Assembly (NCBI GenBank): GCA_011503125.2
Contig: WWBZ02000001.1
Location: 5,332,001-5,396,000 of the forward strand
DNA length: 64,000 bases
Reading direction: 5' to 3'
Source of the DNA: Botryosphaeria dothidea
Taxonomy: Eukaryota > Ascomycota > Dothideomycetes > Botryosphaeriales > Botryosphaeriaceae
Shown here: piece by piece, positions 45,901 to 57,735 of the stretch
Layout: each line of letters starts with the position of its first letter
Position numbering within the stretch: the stretch's first letter is position 1
The notes under the pieces: generated by a model
Seen by the model: only the letters and a program-made list of their open reading frames with translations
Told to the model about the DNA's origin: nothing
The model's database searches: none
Program-made: the position numbers and the translations under genes

Positions 45901-48900
45901 GCGCAAGCTCGGCTAGAGCCACTTGGCTCCTTCCCAGCGGCACGGCGCGGCCAGTGTGGATGGCAGACGGGCAGCAGGCAACGGGCGGGAGGCGAAAGGG
46001 GCCTGGCTGCAGCGCGCTGAATCGAGTGCCTGTCTTGCATGGCTTGGGAGCTGCACCGGCGAAGGCGCCCTAGCCGAGCCTCTGCGGGAAACCCTGCAAA
46101 TCACCCAGCTTGCCGTTTTGGACGCTGACACTGTCGCCCTGTTGCAGATCCCCGCATTCGGAGGTGGTTCGCCCGTTTAGGTCGGTGCCAGGCACTCAGG
46201 CCGCCGCTCTCCGCTCCCCAACCTTCAGTCCAGCGCAACTGCCGCATTCCAAGGGTTCTGCGCTAGCGAGCACCGTTGAGCCTTTTCCGGTCGCCATAAA
46301 CTCTTGATCGGTGCCGCTAGGGCCGCGGCAGGGCGCTTTTTTCCTCAAAAGAGTTTGGCCAGCTGGGCCGTCCTCCCAGCGTCGCTCATCGCCGAAACAC
46401 GCCCGACGATCTTCATCCGCCTGCGAGAATGGGCTCACTGTTTTCGCTCAGCGCGAATGCTTGTCCTGGCCCCAGAGAACGTGGCGGTAAGGTGCAGCCG
46501 GAGCCAATGGAGGGCTCTCGACGTCATCAGGGACCAGATCTCGAACCTTGAAGCCCCTGACGGCGCCAACATCTGTCGGGTTTGCGGCAGCACCTGCCAG
46601 ATGTCGCCCCATTATCATTACTCAGTGATCCAGCACATGCCAACCACATCCCGGGTCTGGCTCAATCTATCGAAAGGCTGACGGTCTTAAGGTTGTTCTT
46701 GCTTGCGTTCCTCATCTTCGGGTCCATCGCAAATCGACATTGGAACAAGGCTCTTCCCTGCTGCATCGCCGACTCCTCATAAGCTTACTGCTTAGGGCGC
46801 GGCCATGACACATGCACGGGCAGCGAACGTCCTGGCCGTGGCCCACACTCTCCTATTGCCTATAGCGTCCGTCTTTTATCGTCCAGGCTCCCGGCCTTGT
46901 CTCAAATTCTGAATGGCTCCTCGTGCGTCAAATTCAGCGACGCAATTCCGGCTCTGCCTATCTTCATCGTCCGATATGGAACAGGTGTCGCCGATGTGTG
47001 TTTCTCGCTGCCCGTTTCGGCTTTCGTGGAGCCACCGTGTCGAGTGGCCAACTTCACCAGCGTGTCGGCGTTATAGCCACCTGTCAGACGGCCCGCTTTG
47101 GCACCGTCCTTGTCGTTGGTTTTCTGCCGGAATAGAGACGATGCGCGCTGTGTTTCTCCCGTCCACGCCAAGTTGTAATGCCCAACGCAAATTGGGAACA
47201 GGCAAACCATGTTCAAGGCGTGCGCCTCTGCCGCTCAGGCACATTGAACTCTATCTCAACAATAAAGCCGGCATTAATGCGTGCGCGCCCTCAGGCGGCC
47301 TCAATGACGCTGGCCCCCTTCACCAAGACGCCCGTCCGGCGGATCCGGGGGAAACCCCTGACGAATCGCGGAAGCCTTTCCGATCCGCTCGATCCGCCTT
47401 GCAAGGTCAAATGGCGCATCTTGTTGGAAGACCATCCATCACCCTTCTGCTGGGCCCGTTCCGAGCCCTGTCTCGCTGCGACTTGCGCTCCAAGCACGTC
47501 GCGTCGGCGCGCCCGTCAGATACGGGATCTGGGGCTGGAGCACAACCGACCGAGACGCCTCGACTCGATCCCAGATCCACCGCTCAATCTCTATGCAACG
47601 CTCGATTAAAGCGTGGAACCACATACTCAAGCAGATACGCCGACCAACGAACCGCCGGCATAACGCAGGACTACGCGCGGCCGAGTCTGCGGTCCGCGAA
47701 TTCTGGAGTACGAGTGCTGACAGGCATGCGAGTAAGGCGATGCTGCCGCAGATTGCCGCTTGGAATTCAATCGGTCGATATGCACTAGCGAAGCTTCACG
47801 TGGGTTCCATGCGCCACCAACCAGCAGCTGCCCCGTCCAACCAACTACAAACCTATGTCATCTGTTCTCACGAGTCACACTAGATGTATGTTACAACGGC
47901 GCTACAGCATGATCCATCTGGGGAAGCTTTGGCTTGCTCTGCGCCGCCATGCGCCCTCTTCATGTCATCCACGCCGCTTTCCGCTGCCAATTATCCGAGT
48001 GGCTGTTGCGCAGTAGCCTCAGCTGCGCAAATCGGCAGGTTTTCTTTGGGGACACCATCTCTCGATCGTTCCACGCACGGTCTGCTGCCGCCGCTCCTGG
48101 GCTTGCATCTCACGTGGCCGCCGAAGGCAGAAGAACGGCTGGAGACATGCTGTGATCCACCCATGCCTTCCGTGGCTGCAGGTCGAGTATTACAACCCTC
48201 GCAGCAACCACCGGTCGATGCCTTGAACGTACGTCCGTATAGCTCAGATTCAATCTCTGCGATTGGAGCATTACGCACGTGTCTTTGATGCATCTGCCCG
48301 GCTTTTACATCTTTCCCAGGCTTGTGGTACCATCAACGGCGCTTTACGCGAGATCACCACCCACATGCTTGTAGTTCTGTTTTCTGAACTTTGACCGAGA
48401 TAACACCCTCCCACAGCATTTCAAGATATTGTTCAGAATCAGCCCACTGGATGCAGGAAATCTCATGACCGAGCCGGCTCGCCGTCACATCCTCGTTCCC
48501 TGGCGACAGCAGACAGCAAATTGCCGACCGAGTAAGATACGGCACTCCACCGCCGACAGTTTTCGTGGACGCCGTCAGCGCAGGCCTCGGGCTTAGAAGA
48601 GCTCACGCCCATGTTTGCATACGTATAGCAATCCGACCGGAAGCAAAGGACCGTTCCCAGCGGCACGACAGCGAATCAACCGGGCGAATGCCACCTTTGG
48701 GGGGCCAATCCTGCCGTAACGGATGCGCAGATGGCACCAGAACTGGAAGCAGATACTGGAATGAGATAGATCTCATCTCTGCATGCTTCCCTGTCTCCGT
48801 CACCTGCTTGCCCGCTCCTTCCGTCGCCAACCTGCAAATGTGTGGCGAGGAACGCCTTCCCTGCCACGTGTCGTCCCGAAGTGAGACAATGGCCGGCCAA

Positions 48901-51900
48901 CGGTTGAGGTTCGTGTCCGTCTGGGGATATTTCCAACGGTGCGGCTCGTGGGAAGCGAAAGGAAGGCAGGAGGCTGTATGAGGGCGCAGGTCTTATTGCA
49001 GCTGCGGTTGGCGGCACGCAGAGCGCGGCAACAGGCTGTCAAACACGCACTCTCCCGAGTTAGGCGCCAGGCGCATATGTGCTATGTACCTACAACATGT
49101 AGGGTATATTGCTGTGCGTCTTGTCCTGCCCACGGCGACGATGCGGTTGGTAGCAGCGAGCCACACGACAAACGCAAGGTAAGAGACGCATGTATGGAAA
49201 GCAATGGTTCATTCTCAGCTAATCGTTTTGGTGTAACCGCACTTTCGGCTGGTGCTTATTACAAATATTTCCTTGCACGCCTCGTGGGCGTCATCGGGCT
49301 GGCTATCCGGAAGAGCACGGGAGCGCAGGTTCGGATTCCGATATATGGCTTCACCGCCTCCCCCTCTCTTGTTCGGAGCAGAGTTTTAAAGACATCACTT
49401 TTCGATTGCTTCCCAATTGGAGTAATTTTGCGCGGCGCCTGTCTATGCTCGCGCTGTACGCTATGACGCAGAGACGAGTGAAATGTGCATGAACGGAAAC
49501 GTCGTCACATATTCCGAAGGACCGATTAAACGCTCATATCGTAAAGGATTGTTATACAGCCAGGGCCAATGTCTCTGAACTCGGAATGATTCACAATAGG
49601 ATGAAAACAAGATCATAGTCCGCGTAGCGGTGTGTTAGAGGTTACGCAGAGGCAATCTGTGAGAAGATTGAACAGAGTCATTTGCAGTACAAGATGGGGA
49701 GTAACAAGCCACTCCGTTTCTTTCTCCTGACCACCGGATGCCCATTACCTATCCGACCCGAGGAAGTGGCTCGAGAGTCATTGGACCGTTTTCCTAATTG
49801 AGCTTTTGACATCGTCGGATTTTTTTCTCCAGGCTCCACATACGAGCCCGCCCCAAATCTCGTTGCCCTACAAGGGAGCAGTGGCCACGCCGTTGTGGCC
49901 AACGCAGGGACTTGGGATAGAACAAGTTCACTTACCAGTCGGTCGGGTCGTGTCCCGCTATTCATGAGATCCCGATTCCGCGGCGGAGGGGTGCTGATGA
50001 GGGAGATGCGAGATGGCCAGACGGTTTGTGGCCGGTGCTGCGCCGCACCCACGCTGACGTGGTAAGGCTCAGCAACCTTCCCACATCTGCAGACCCACCC
50101 GCAGCGAAAATCTCGAGGACGCTCATGACAGAAGGAATGTGTTAGTTGGCGCGGATTGCTCATTTGACAGCCTATGCGTGAGAGAAAAAAGCCGACGCGG
50201 TTCCTGCCTCTACCCACAACGAGCACAGCTTCTGACGGCCATTCCTGCGAGATGACGGCGAAGCGCCCTTCTCTCGGCCTTTGGTGGCTCTGACGTCCGT
50301 TGGAACCGCGCCGTGATCGTACGTAACTCGCACATGAAAGGCCGCGGGCCGGCGTGCAGTGGGAGGACTAGTCCGGAAGAATCAAGAAAAAGACTTGTTC
50401 GGCGAGCAAATCGGTCACACATGCTATAACTTCAGGCCATTATACTCTACGAGCATGGAGAGCTGGTTTCCCTTCGCCCGGATGAGCGTTGCGTGCATGA
50501 CAGCAGTGGATCCGAGATGCAAAAAGTCGGGGCAGCACGATGGACGCCTTCAACGGCGGCGCGTATTTTGGCGTGCGTTGGTCGGGGGGGCTTCAACGAG
50601 GCTTTCAATGCCCGCTCGGGGCGGCGTCGCCGTGGGCAGGCGTGATAAATGGTAAGGTACGAGTTGATCGCTTCTGAACCGAGCAGGAGAGCATCGTGTC
50701 ACTTTGGCTCTAGGAACTTCTGGCAGGGTAAGCGGAAGCGGTTCTCCACTGCAGATCGAACGGTGCAGGACTCGGCGAGATAGAAGATCATCAGTCGTCG
50801 TCCAGGCATGTCGTGCGCTGCTGTCATGATGCGTCAGTCGACAGCGAGGCTGAACTTCCCAGCAGGGTTTGGTTTAGGGGGCGCGGTGGTGAGGTCTGAC
50901 ACGGCCGTCGAGCGAGCAGCAGTGGGGGGTCGAATCGACTCACGACAGCAGTGGCTTGAGTGGCATGAGGACGGCGCTGAGCCTCGCGGGCGGAAGCGGG
51001 CTGCTTTTGTATGCTGCGTCCGGCGCGGTGCCACGGCGACGCAAGGCAATGGTGGTGCACGCAGGCGCGCGAGTGGCGACTCTCATCTACATGCGACAGG
51101 CATCACCAGACTTGGGCACTGCAGGGCTGCCGTAGCGGAGCGGAGCCGGCGCGTTCGCGGAGCGTTCGAGAAGATTGATTGCAGCGAGAGGCTTGTTGCG
51201 GCTCCGGCAGCGCTGGACTGGATTGAGAATGAGCAGTCAGTCAATCGGCGGCGGCGGCCGGCCGGGCCCTGTGAGAGGCGTGGCTCCAGGCAGCCTAATC
51301 TGCGCCCCGGCCGCCAGCCGACAGCCTGTGCCTGGCACCAGTCCGCTCCGCCGCGCCCAGGTGCACCGCCATCTCGCAGGCTAACTACCGCTGTGTCGCG
51401 CAGCGCAGCGCGGTGCGATGGCTGCTCGCACCGCCCGCTCCAGACTTCGAGAAGCCGTTCCGTCGCGGCGCGGGCTTGAATGGGAGTGGGTGTGGCTGCT
51501 GTGCTCGCCAGGCGCTGAGAAAGGCAAAGCCTAATGCGCGTAACCCTTGGCCGGCGCAGGCGCCACCGAGCAGGTGGTCTGATTATCCGACCTCCATCAT
51601 ACGACTTTCCTCTTCTCTCCTCAATCATCGCTCCCAACGGCGCAGGCGACACGCTTTCCCCTGCGCTTCCCACCAGTCCCAGCGCGCATTCTCGATCGAA
51701 CCCTGGCCCACGCCGGCCCTTTGCGCACCGGCACTCGTTCCGCGACACAGTTTCCCGTGAGTGCAGCCCCCGGTTGTATCGTGAACCCTGGCCTTGCGAT
51801 GGAGACGTCTGACCGACCGCTGACTCTGCTGCGCGCCAGGCTCCGACCCTCTCCGCATCTCGCTGCCGCCAGCCGTCAGCTCATGTCATGTCGTGACCCT

Positions 51901-52044
51901 GATCTTTCTATCTTTTGGTAAGACCTCTGTTTGGCAGCTCTCTCTTTCAGCCTCATCTCCACTGGCTCGCACCTGCCCTGCGCCCACCAAACCCTCTTCC
52001 CCCCCCCCGCGGCGCGAGCCAGCCACGCTCTGAACTCCCTCAGC
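42979..52044. promoter_or_regulatory. 9.1-kb divergent interval between nsdD and the SREBP gene
   Basis: Largest gene-free stretch of the window, GC-rich, flanked on both sides by starts of transcription-factor genes. ORFs up to about 290 codons (46913-47788 +) and 223 codons (50808-51479 +) have Arg/Ala/Pro-rich random composition and overlap ORFs on the other strand. Short tandem repeats occur: CA/GACA at about 43606-43633, (GATGC)4 at 44668-44687, and (CACC)-type around 45110. It probably contains both promoters and long leaders. No RNA gene, transposase or repeat end was recognised. Confidence 0.55.
44668..44687. repeat. (GATGC)4 minisatellite
   Basis: Four perfect 5-bp units in non-coding sequence. 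Confidence 0.85.
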
Positions 52045-55000
52045 ATGGCTTCGAACGAGCTGAACGGCGCTCTAGATGACGCGCTGGCGCTCGAAAAGGT
52101 CGCCGTATGTCTTTCTGCTGTAGAGCAGCAATTTGCAATGTATCTTGGGTGCTGTAGGCGGGGCTAACCGCCGGATCGGCGTCGCAGGTTGGACCTTACT
52201 GCGTGTTCGACGACTTCAGACCTACCACGAGCCCGTCGGACGAGCAATCGCGTCCCACCACCCCGATAGAGTCGCGGGTCAACATGGAAGATCCGATGAT
52301 GTCTACTGAATTCCCTTTTGGCGCCGGCGCCCGCGCCCCGTGGCTAGGATCTGGTGCCGAGGACCTGTCGCTGGTGGGATCTGGCGATTCGTTCCCGCAG
52401 AGCAACTGGGAGGAGTGGATGCGCTGGGACCCCAACGCCCAAACTCAGAACCCTCCCTCGCAGGATATAGACGGCTCAGGTCCCGTCCACTTCCTCAAGC
52501 CCGAAGCAAAGTCCCCCCACGACACCCACTCATTGACGCCGAGTGGTCTGCCCCGACCGCAGATGAACAACATCCCCTTTACCTTCGGAGAAGGTGTCGA
52601 GAACCCTCCAGCTTTCCACTTCAACCACAACAACTCTCCCTCCATCACCGAGCCGCAGCAGCAGAACACTTCCTATTTCACCTCCGACAATCCTGTATGG
52701 AACAACAATCAGGCCCTAGATCAGCCCGACAGCGGTCTGTTCTCGCCACTCTCTATCGACCAACAACAAATGCAGTCCCACTCCGCGCCCCAGCCGCCTC
52801 AATCAACACCATCGCTCCATCACAGCCCTAGCTCAGTCAACTCCGGACCGGATCCGAAGACGAGTTCTTCGTCACAGCAGTCGTCACCCGAACCCGTATC
52901 AAGTACCTCCAACAAGAAGCGCAAGTCGTCGACTGAGGATGACAGCAGCAACGACCAGAAGTCGAATAAGCAGCCTCCCATCAAGAAGACCGCACATAAC
53001 ATGATTGAAAAGCGATATCGGACGAACCTCAACGACAAGATCGCCGCACTTCGTGACAGCGTCCCCAGCCTTCGAGTCATGTCACGGGCAAATAACGGCA
53101 ACGGCGAGGAAGAGGATGATCCTGAAGATCTCGAGGGATTGACGCCTGCTCATAAGCTGAACAAAGCGACCGTACTCTCCAAGGCGACCGAATACATCCG
53201 TCATCTGGAGAAGCGGAACAAGCGTCTCAATGAGGAGGTCGACGCCCTCAAGGCGCGTCTGGAATCGTACGACAAATTCGCCATGATGACTCCCAATCCC
53301 ATGGCGAACGCGGTCGGCACTCCAGATGGAATGCGATACCAGGAAGATCCGTTTTCTGCTGCTGCAACTCGTGGGCAACCCGTCTCCCAGGCCCAGGGAA
53401 TGATACCGGTGCCTGAGAATATTACGAATCTTCAAGCAATGGCGTCGCAGCAACATTATGCAAGCCAACAGAACGGCTACCCCGTCTACACAACTGCACC
53501 CGGAAGGCCCGGAATGCAAAGCCAACAGCATATGGTCAATGGCCGAAGAAGCAACGGCATGATGAACAAGCTGATGGTCGGTTCTCTCGCTGGTCTGATG
53601 ATTGTTGAGGGGTGGAGGGAGCGTGAGGAGAGCGGAGAGAACCCCGAGGGCCGGGGTCTGTTTGCTCTACCCCTCACTTTCCTCGCGCGGTATGGCAGCG
53701 CGCTGGTGCCGAAGTTTGCTGCACACGGCCTTTCTGCTCTATACCGTTCTCTGCCACTCCTCAAGCTTTTCCTTGTTCTTGCCGCCATTGTCTACCTGGT
53801 TATCCCGGTTCTTGATCCCAAGTCTAAGCCAAAGAAGAAGGCCATTCCTTCGATCAAGTTGCAGCCTGCACCGTCACCTGCCTCGCCAGTTGAGGTTCGT
53901 CGCAAGGCTTGGTTGACCGCCATTCAGACTGTTTGGGTTCCTCGACACAACTTCTTCCTCGAAGGTGCAGCTGTGTGTCTCAAGGCCCTCAAACTCAGTT
54001 TGAGGAACGTTGTCGGCTGGGACGGATATGCCTATGTCACTGGCACTAGCAAGGAGCACGAAGCTGCTCGCGTCAAAGCTTGGGAAATTGCTCTGGACGC
54101 ACAGCTTACTGGCGGTGATGCCGAGATCAGCAAAGGCAGGTTGATTCTGACTATCGTGGCCTCCGGAACGCTTCCGAACTCCCCTGCACGCCTGATGCTC
54201 AAGGCAATGCACATCCGCATTCTACTTTGGGAGATCGCAAATGCAGGATACGGTTCGTGGTACATGTTTGAGGAGATCAGCGCTAAATTGGCTCGGAAGT
54301 TCTGGAACAAGGCACGCAGCCACCAGAACGCGCTCCTCAGCGGAGATTATCAGTCCGGCGAACAGACAGAAAAGCTGCCCGATCACCTGGCTGCATTGCT
54401 CGATCTCGAGTGCAATGATGTCATGGTGGATAGAATTGTGCAACGCGCGTACAACCTCGCCTGGAACAAGCCAAGTGCTCAAAACACGGAGGCGGACGAG
54501 GCTATGGACAGCGTCGTCGAGGATTTCGCCATCTCTTCCCCATTAGACGCCCTTGCAGCTTGGTTTTCCAGCTACGTATTGAACAGGGCACTGGCTCGCT
54601 ATCTCGAGTCCAACACCCCGTCAGTCACGGATGAGGTCGAAGATGATTTGAAGCTCGCGACTCGCACAGCGCCGCCCAACTCCGTGTCTCAAGTGAGGGC
54701 ACTTGTTGCGAAATCTATCCTGCTCGAGAAGGACCGCAATGAAAACATTATTACTGCGTTTGATTCTCTTCCTTCGCAGCCGCACATCCCTGCTCTCAAG
54801 AACAAGATTTCTTCTCCCAGAGCCCTGCTCATGAACGTCGTTGGCGAAGCACACATCGCTGCGGATGTTCGCAAATCGCTCACGCTCGTCAAATGCCTTG
54901 CTCTGGCAGAGACTTTCGTCGCTACGAATTCGAACGAGGCCCGGATGCGTGCTACTTTCGTTGTCAACAACACTTATCTGCCCGAGACCTCCCTCACTCT

Positions 55001-55295
55001 CCTCAGCTTCGTTGCCGCTTACAAGGTTCTGAGGATCTTCGCGGATGAGGACAAGCTGCTCGCGGAATCGCGTCAAGGTCTGGAGCGTATCGCAAGTGCG
55101 ATGCGCGTCTGGATCGGCCGCGAGGCTGGTCGTCGCAGTGGTTTGAGCAGCAAGACTAAGGGTAGGATTGTTGAGGCGTGCCTCAGTGTCAGCAAGATGC
55201 TCGTGGGCATGCAAGAGAGCAGCAGCGATGAAGGGGATGCTGGCTACGCTAGCCAGAGCGATGTAGAATCTGAGACGAAGATGGTCTCATGTTGA
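52045..55295 (+). CDS. srbA: Sterol regulatory element-binding protein (SrbA/Sre1-like)
   Basis: Exons 52045-52104 and 52188-55295 give about 1055 residues. The Ser/Pro/Gln-rich N-terminal activation region leads to a bHLH at about 286-380 with HNMIEKRYRTNLNDKIAALR; the tyrosine in KRYR is the SREBP signature. The loop holds an acidic insert (EEEDDPEDLEG) and the leucine zipper is IRHLEKRNKRLNEEVDALKA. Two membrane segments (LMVGSLAGLMIVEGW about 479-497, and LLKLFLVLAAIVYLVIPVLD about 542-562) flank a luminal loop, followed by a long cytosolic C-terminal DUF2014-type domain. The family is an ER-anchored factor released by proteolysis in low sterol or oxygen to drive ergosterol and hypoxia genes. 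The start in cagcATGgct begins MASNELNGALDDALALEKVA, which splices to VGPYCVFDDF. Confidence 0.95.
52105..52187 (+). other. Intron in the SREBP gene
   Basis: 83 nt, donor gtatgt, branch gctaac and acceptor gtcgcag. It links the short first exon to the main frame in phase 0. Confidence 0.9.
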
Positions 55296-56102
55296 TTTGA
55301 ACATTCTCAATGTCTCCCTCATGGCGTCATGGTGGTTAGGCGGCTCTGGTCCACTGGAAGAAACAGTAACGAATTATCCGGACCGCGACAGGTTCAGGAG
55401 TGGGTAACGTTTTGGCTCTGGCGTTCGGGTTCTTTTTTATGGCGGGGACATTGAACAGACAGAAAAGCGGTCGACTTCGATGTGCGACTACTCTCTACCC
55501 GGTTTATCTCCTCGCTCAGCTGGCGACTTCGAGCACGATCCACTACTGGAAATTTTCGAACGATACCCAGCACCTTTGCTGCGTCTATCGCTGTGTACAC
55601 GATACGGTTTTTTTTTTTTTTGATACAGGTCTGTTTAATGGCTGAGCGCTTCGTCAAGCTGCGTCGCGTTATTGATGCTTTTACGTTTTTATGGAATTCA
55701 ATCAGCCGTAGATGTTGGCGTAATTAGTTTAACCTAGGTATCATATGTAGCCTTTGCACTTCACAATGCCAGTGAGCTGAGCGGGAACGAGGAACCGAAT
55801 ACTCCTCTCTGTACAAACATCATCCATTCCGAATGCGTTTCTACACGTAGAAAGTCTATTTATACGCACCACGTGCCACAGATCAGGGACTTCTGATGTC
55901 GGCCTTTCGTCAGCGACACAGCCAGCCCTACGGCCAAGGGCGTGCCTGTGCCTGTGCCTGTGCCTCGGCATTCGGGAAGATTTCCCCAGATCTGCCCCAA
56001 GCTCCCCTCCTCTCCGCGGACCCCACAACGCTTGTCAAAGATGCCTCTTCGCACCTCATCGCAAGCTGTTTCGTACACACAGTTCTCTAATTTCTCCTCG
56101 CC
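55296..56102. promoter_or_regulatory. Intergenic between SREBP and HAD genes
   Basis: 807 bp containing the SREBP 3' UTR and the HAD promoter. A T14 run lies at 55608-55621, and a (GTGCCT)4 tandem repeat at 55942-55965, about 140 bp before the HAD start. No gene was seen. Confidence 0.55.
55942..55965. repeat. (GTGCCT)4 minisatellite
   Basis: Four 6-bp units upstream of the HAD hydrolase start. Confidence 0.85.
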
Positions 56103-57095
56103 ATGACCACTCAAACATCATCCAAGCGGCCCAAAGCCCTCCTGTTTGATATCGGCGGCGTCTGCGTGAGTACCTACTTCGGCTCCTACCTCATCGTCCC
56201 CGGAGCGCGTTCCGGCCAAGCTTCATCTCTCGCACGCCACCGTCGCCATTCCCCCATCTCTGCTCAGGCGAACCGTGACTGACTCGTGCCGAGGAACGCA
56301 AAAAAGGTCGTCTCCCCCTTCCAAGCCATCCTCGACTACGAACGTGCAAACGGCATACCGGTGGGCTGGGTCAACACGGCCATCTCGGCCGGCGTGCCGA
56401 CGGGCGCGTGGCAGCGCGTCGAGCGCGGCGAGATCCCGCTCGACGACGCCTTCTTCGAGCAGTTCGCCCGCGATCTGGCGAATCCGCGCATATGGCCGGC
56501 GTACTGGGCGAAGGATCGGGAGGGGAGGGATGCGGGGGACTCTCCACCGCCGCCCAGGATAGACGCGAAGGCGATGTTTTGGGGGATGATGCGGGTCAGC
56601 AGGACGCCGGATCCGTGGATGTGGCCCGCATTGGGGAAATTGAGAGAGGTGGCCAGCGCGGAGGGATGGTTGTTGCTCGGGGCGCTGAGCAATACGGTTG
56701 TTTTTCCGGAGGGGGTGAGGGATGAGACCGGGAGGGTTTTTGAGAGTGGATTGAATCTAGGCGATGGGCAGACGGGGGATGTAAAGACTGTATTTGACGT
56801 CTTTGTCAGCTCTGCGCATGTGGGGCTGAGGAAGCCGGATCGGAGGATTTATGATCTGGCAGTGAAGCTGCTGGATGAAGAGGCAAGGAAAAAGGGATGG
56901 GAAAGTGGAGTGGAGCCAGGCGATGTGCTGTTCTTGGATGATATCGGGCAGAATCTGAGGGCCGCGAGGGAGTTGGGGATGAGGACGCTCAAGGTGGAGT
57001 TGGGGAAGAGTTGGAAGGCCGTAAAGGAATTGGAAGAGGTCCTGGGGCTGAACTTGTTGGAAGGGCCGGTTCCGGAGGGCAAGGCGAAGCTGTAG
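56103..57095 (+). CDS. HAD-superfamily hydrolase (epoxide hydrolase N-domain/ACAD10-like)
   Basis: Exons 56103-56165 and 56307-57095 give 283 residues. Motif I is LLFDIGGVC near residue 14-22, spanning the splice point; the second acidic residue of DxD is replaced by Gly, as in the soluble epoxide hydrolase N-domain and ACAD10-type groups. Motif II is LLGALSNT, the motif III lysine is in GLRKPDRRIYDLA, and motif IV is VLFLDDIGQNLRAARELGM. The cap inserts after motif I begin VVSPFQAILDYERANGIPVG. The fold implies phosphatase or related activity on a small substrate; the substrate is unknown. The 3' half of exon 2 is purine-rich with run-on gga/ggg codons, unlike the 5' half. Confidence 0.88.
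56166..56306 (+). other. Intron in the HAD gene
   Basis: 141 nt, donor gtgagt, branch-like gtgact and acceptor aaaaag. It joins IGGVC to VVSPFQAIL in phase 0. The acceptor is A-rich and weak. Confidence 0.75.
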
Positions 57096-57735
57096 CAGGG
57101 CGAATGCATGAGGTATGTCAGACATTTAGAAATGGTCGGTCAGGAGTTGTGCGTTTGCCTACGGATAGGCACAGTGTTTGAAACAAGACATCGGACCCTC
57201 TTGACTCCTCCTCCCCGCTTTTCTTTTCTTTCCCCATCACATATCTATGCTGATAAGTGGTCCCAAAGACGTGAGGCTGCATATCAAGTGGCCTGCAGTT
57301 CCAGGGTCCGTGGTGGCACAAGCGTTGTCTAGTGAAGTGAAATGTGATTTGTCATTGGCATTTGCTCGATGGGACATGTCCAACCTCAATCCAACGGGAT
57401 GCTTTCTCGGCATCTATGAAGATGAAACAGTCTTCAGTGTGGGCGGCCGGACTGACTTTGACCTTGGTCCATAGCGGCTGGAGGTGGTTCTTGCGGTCCA
57501 GTGGTGCGTTTGCAAATGGGAAGGCGCAGGACTGGAAGACGTTGGGAGCGGAAGGCACCGGCCACCTGCGCCTACGTCCATGCTCATGCCAAAGATAAAA
57601 GCGCCTGCTCTCTCGACTTCCTGGACCTATTCTCGTCGACATGCCTTTCGACCTCGCCTACCGCCAACGCCAGGCATACATTTTCAGAACGAACACTCCG
57701 CGACCGCAACCGACCACGCCACTGCCCAAGCTACC
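57096..57735. other. Intergenic between HAD and unknown gene
   Basis: 640 bp with no supported separate gene. The reading frame of the next gene is open from about 57484, with an earlier in-frame ATG at about 57580, so part of this stretch could be coding. Confidence 0.5.

Noticed and set aside
46913..47788. 291-codon ORF on the + strand in the nsdD-SREBP interval
   Set aside because: Arg/Pro/Ser-rich random-looking composition, no domain, with other ORFs open in the same stretch on both strands.
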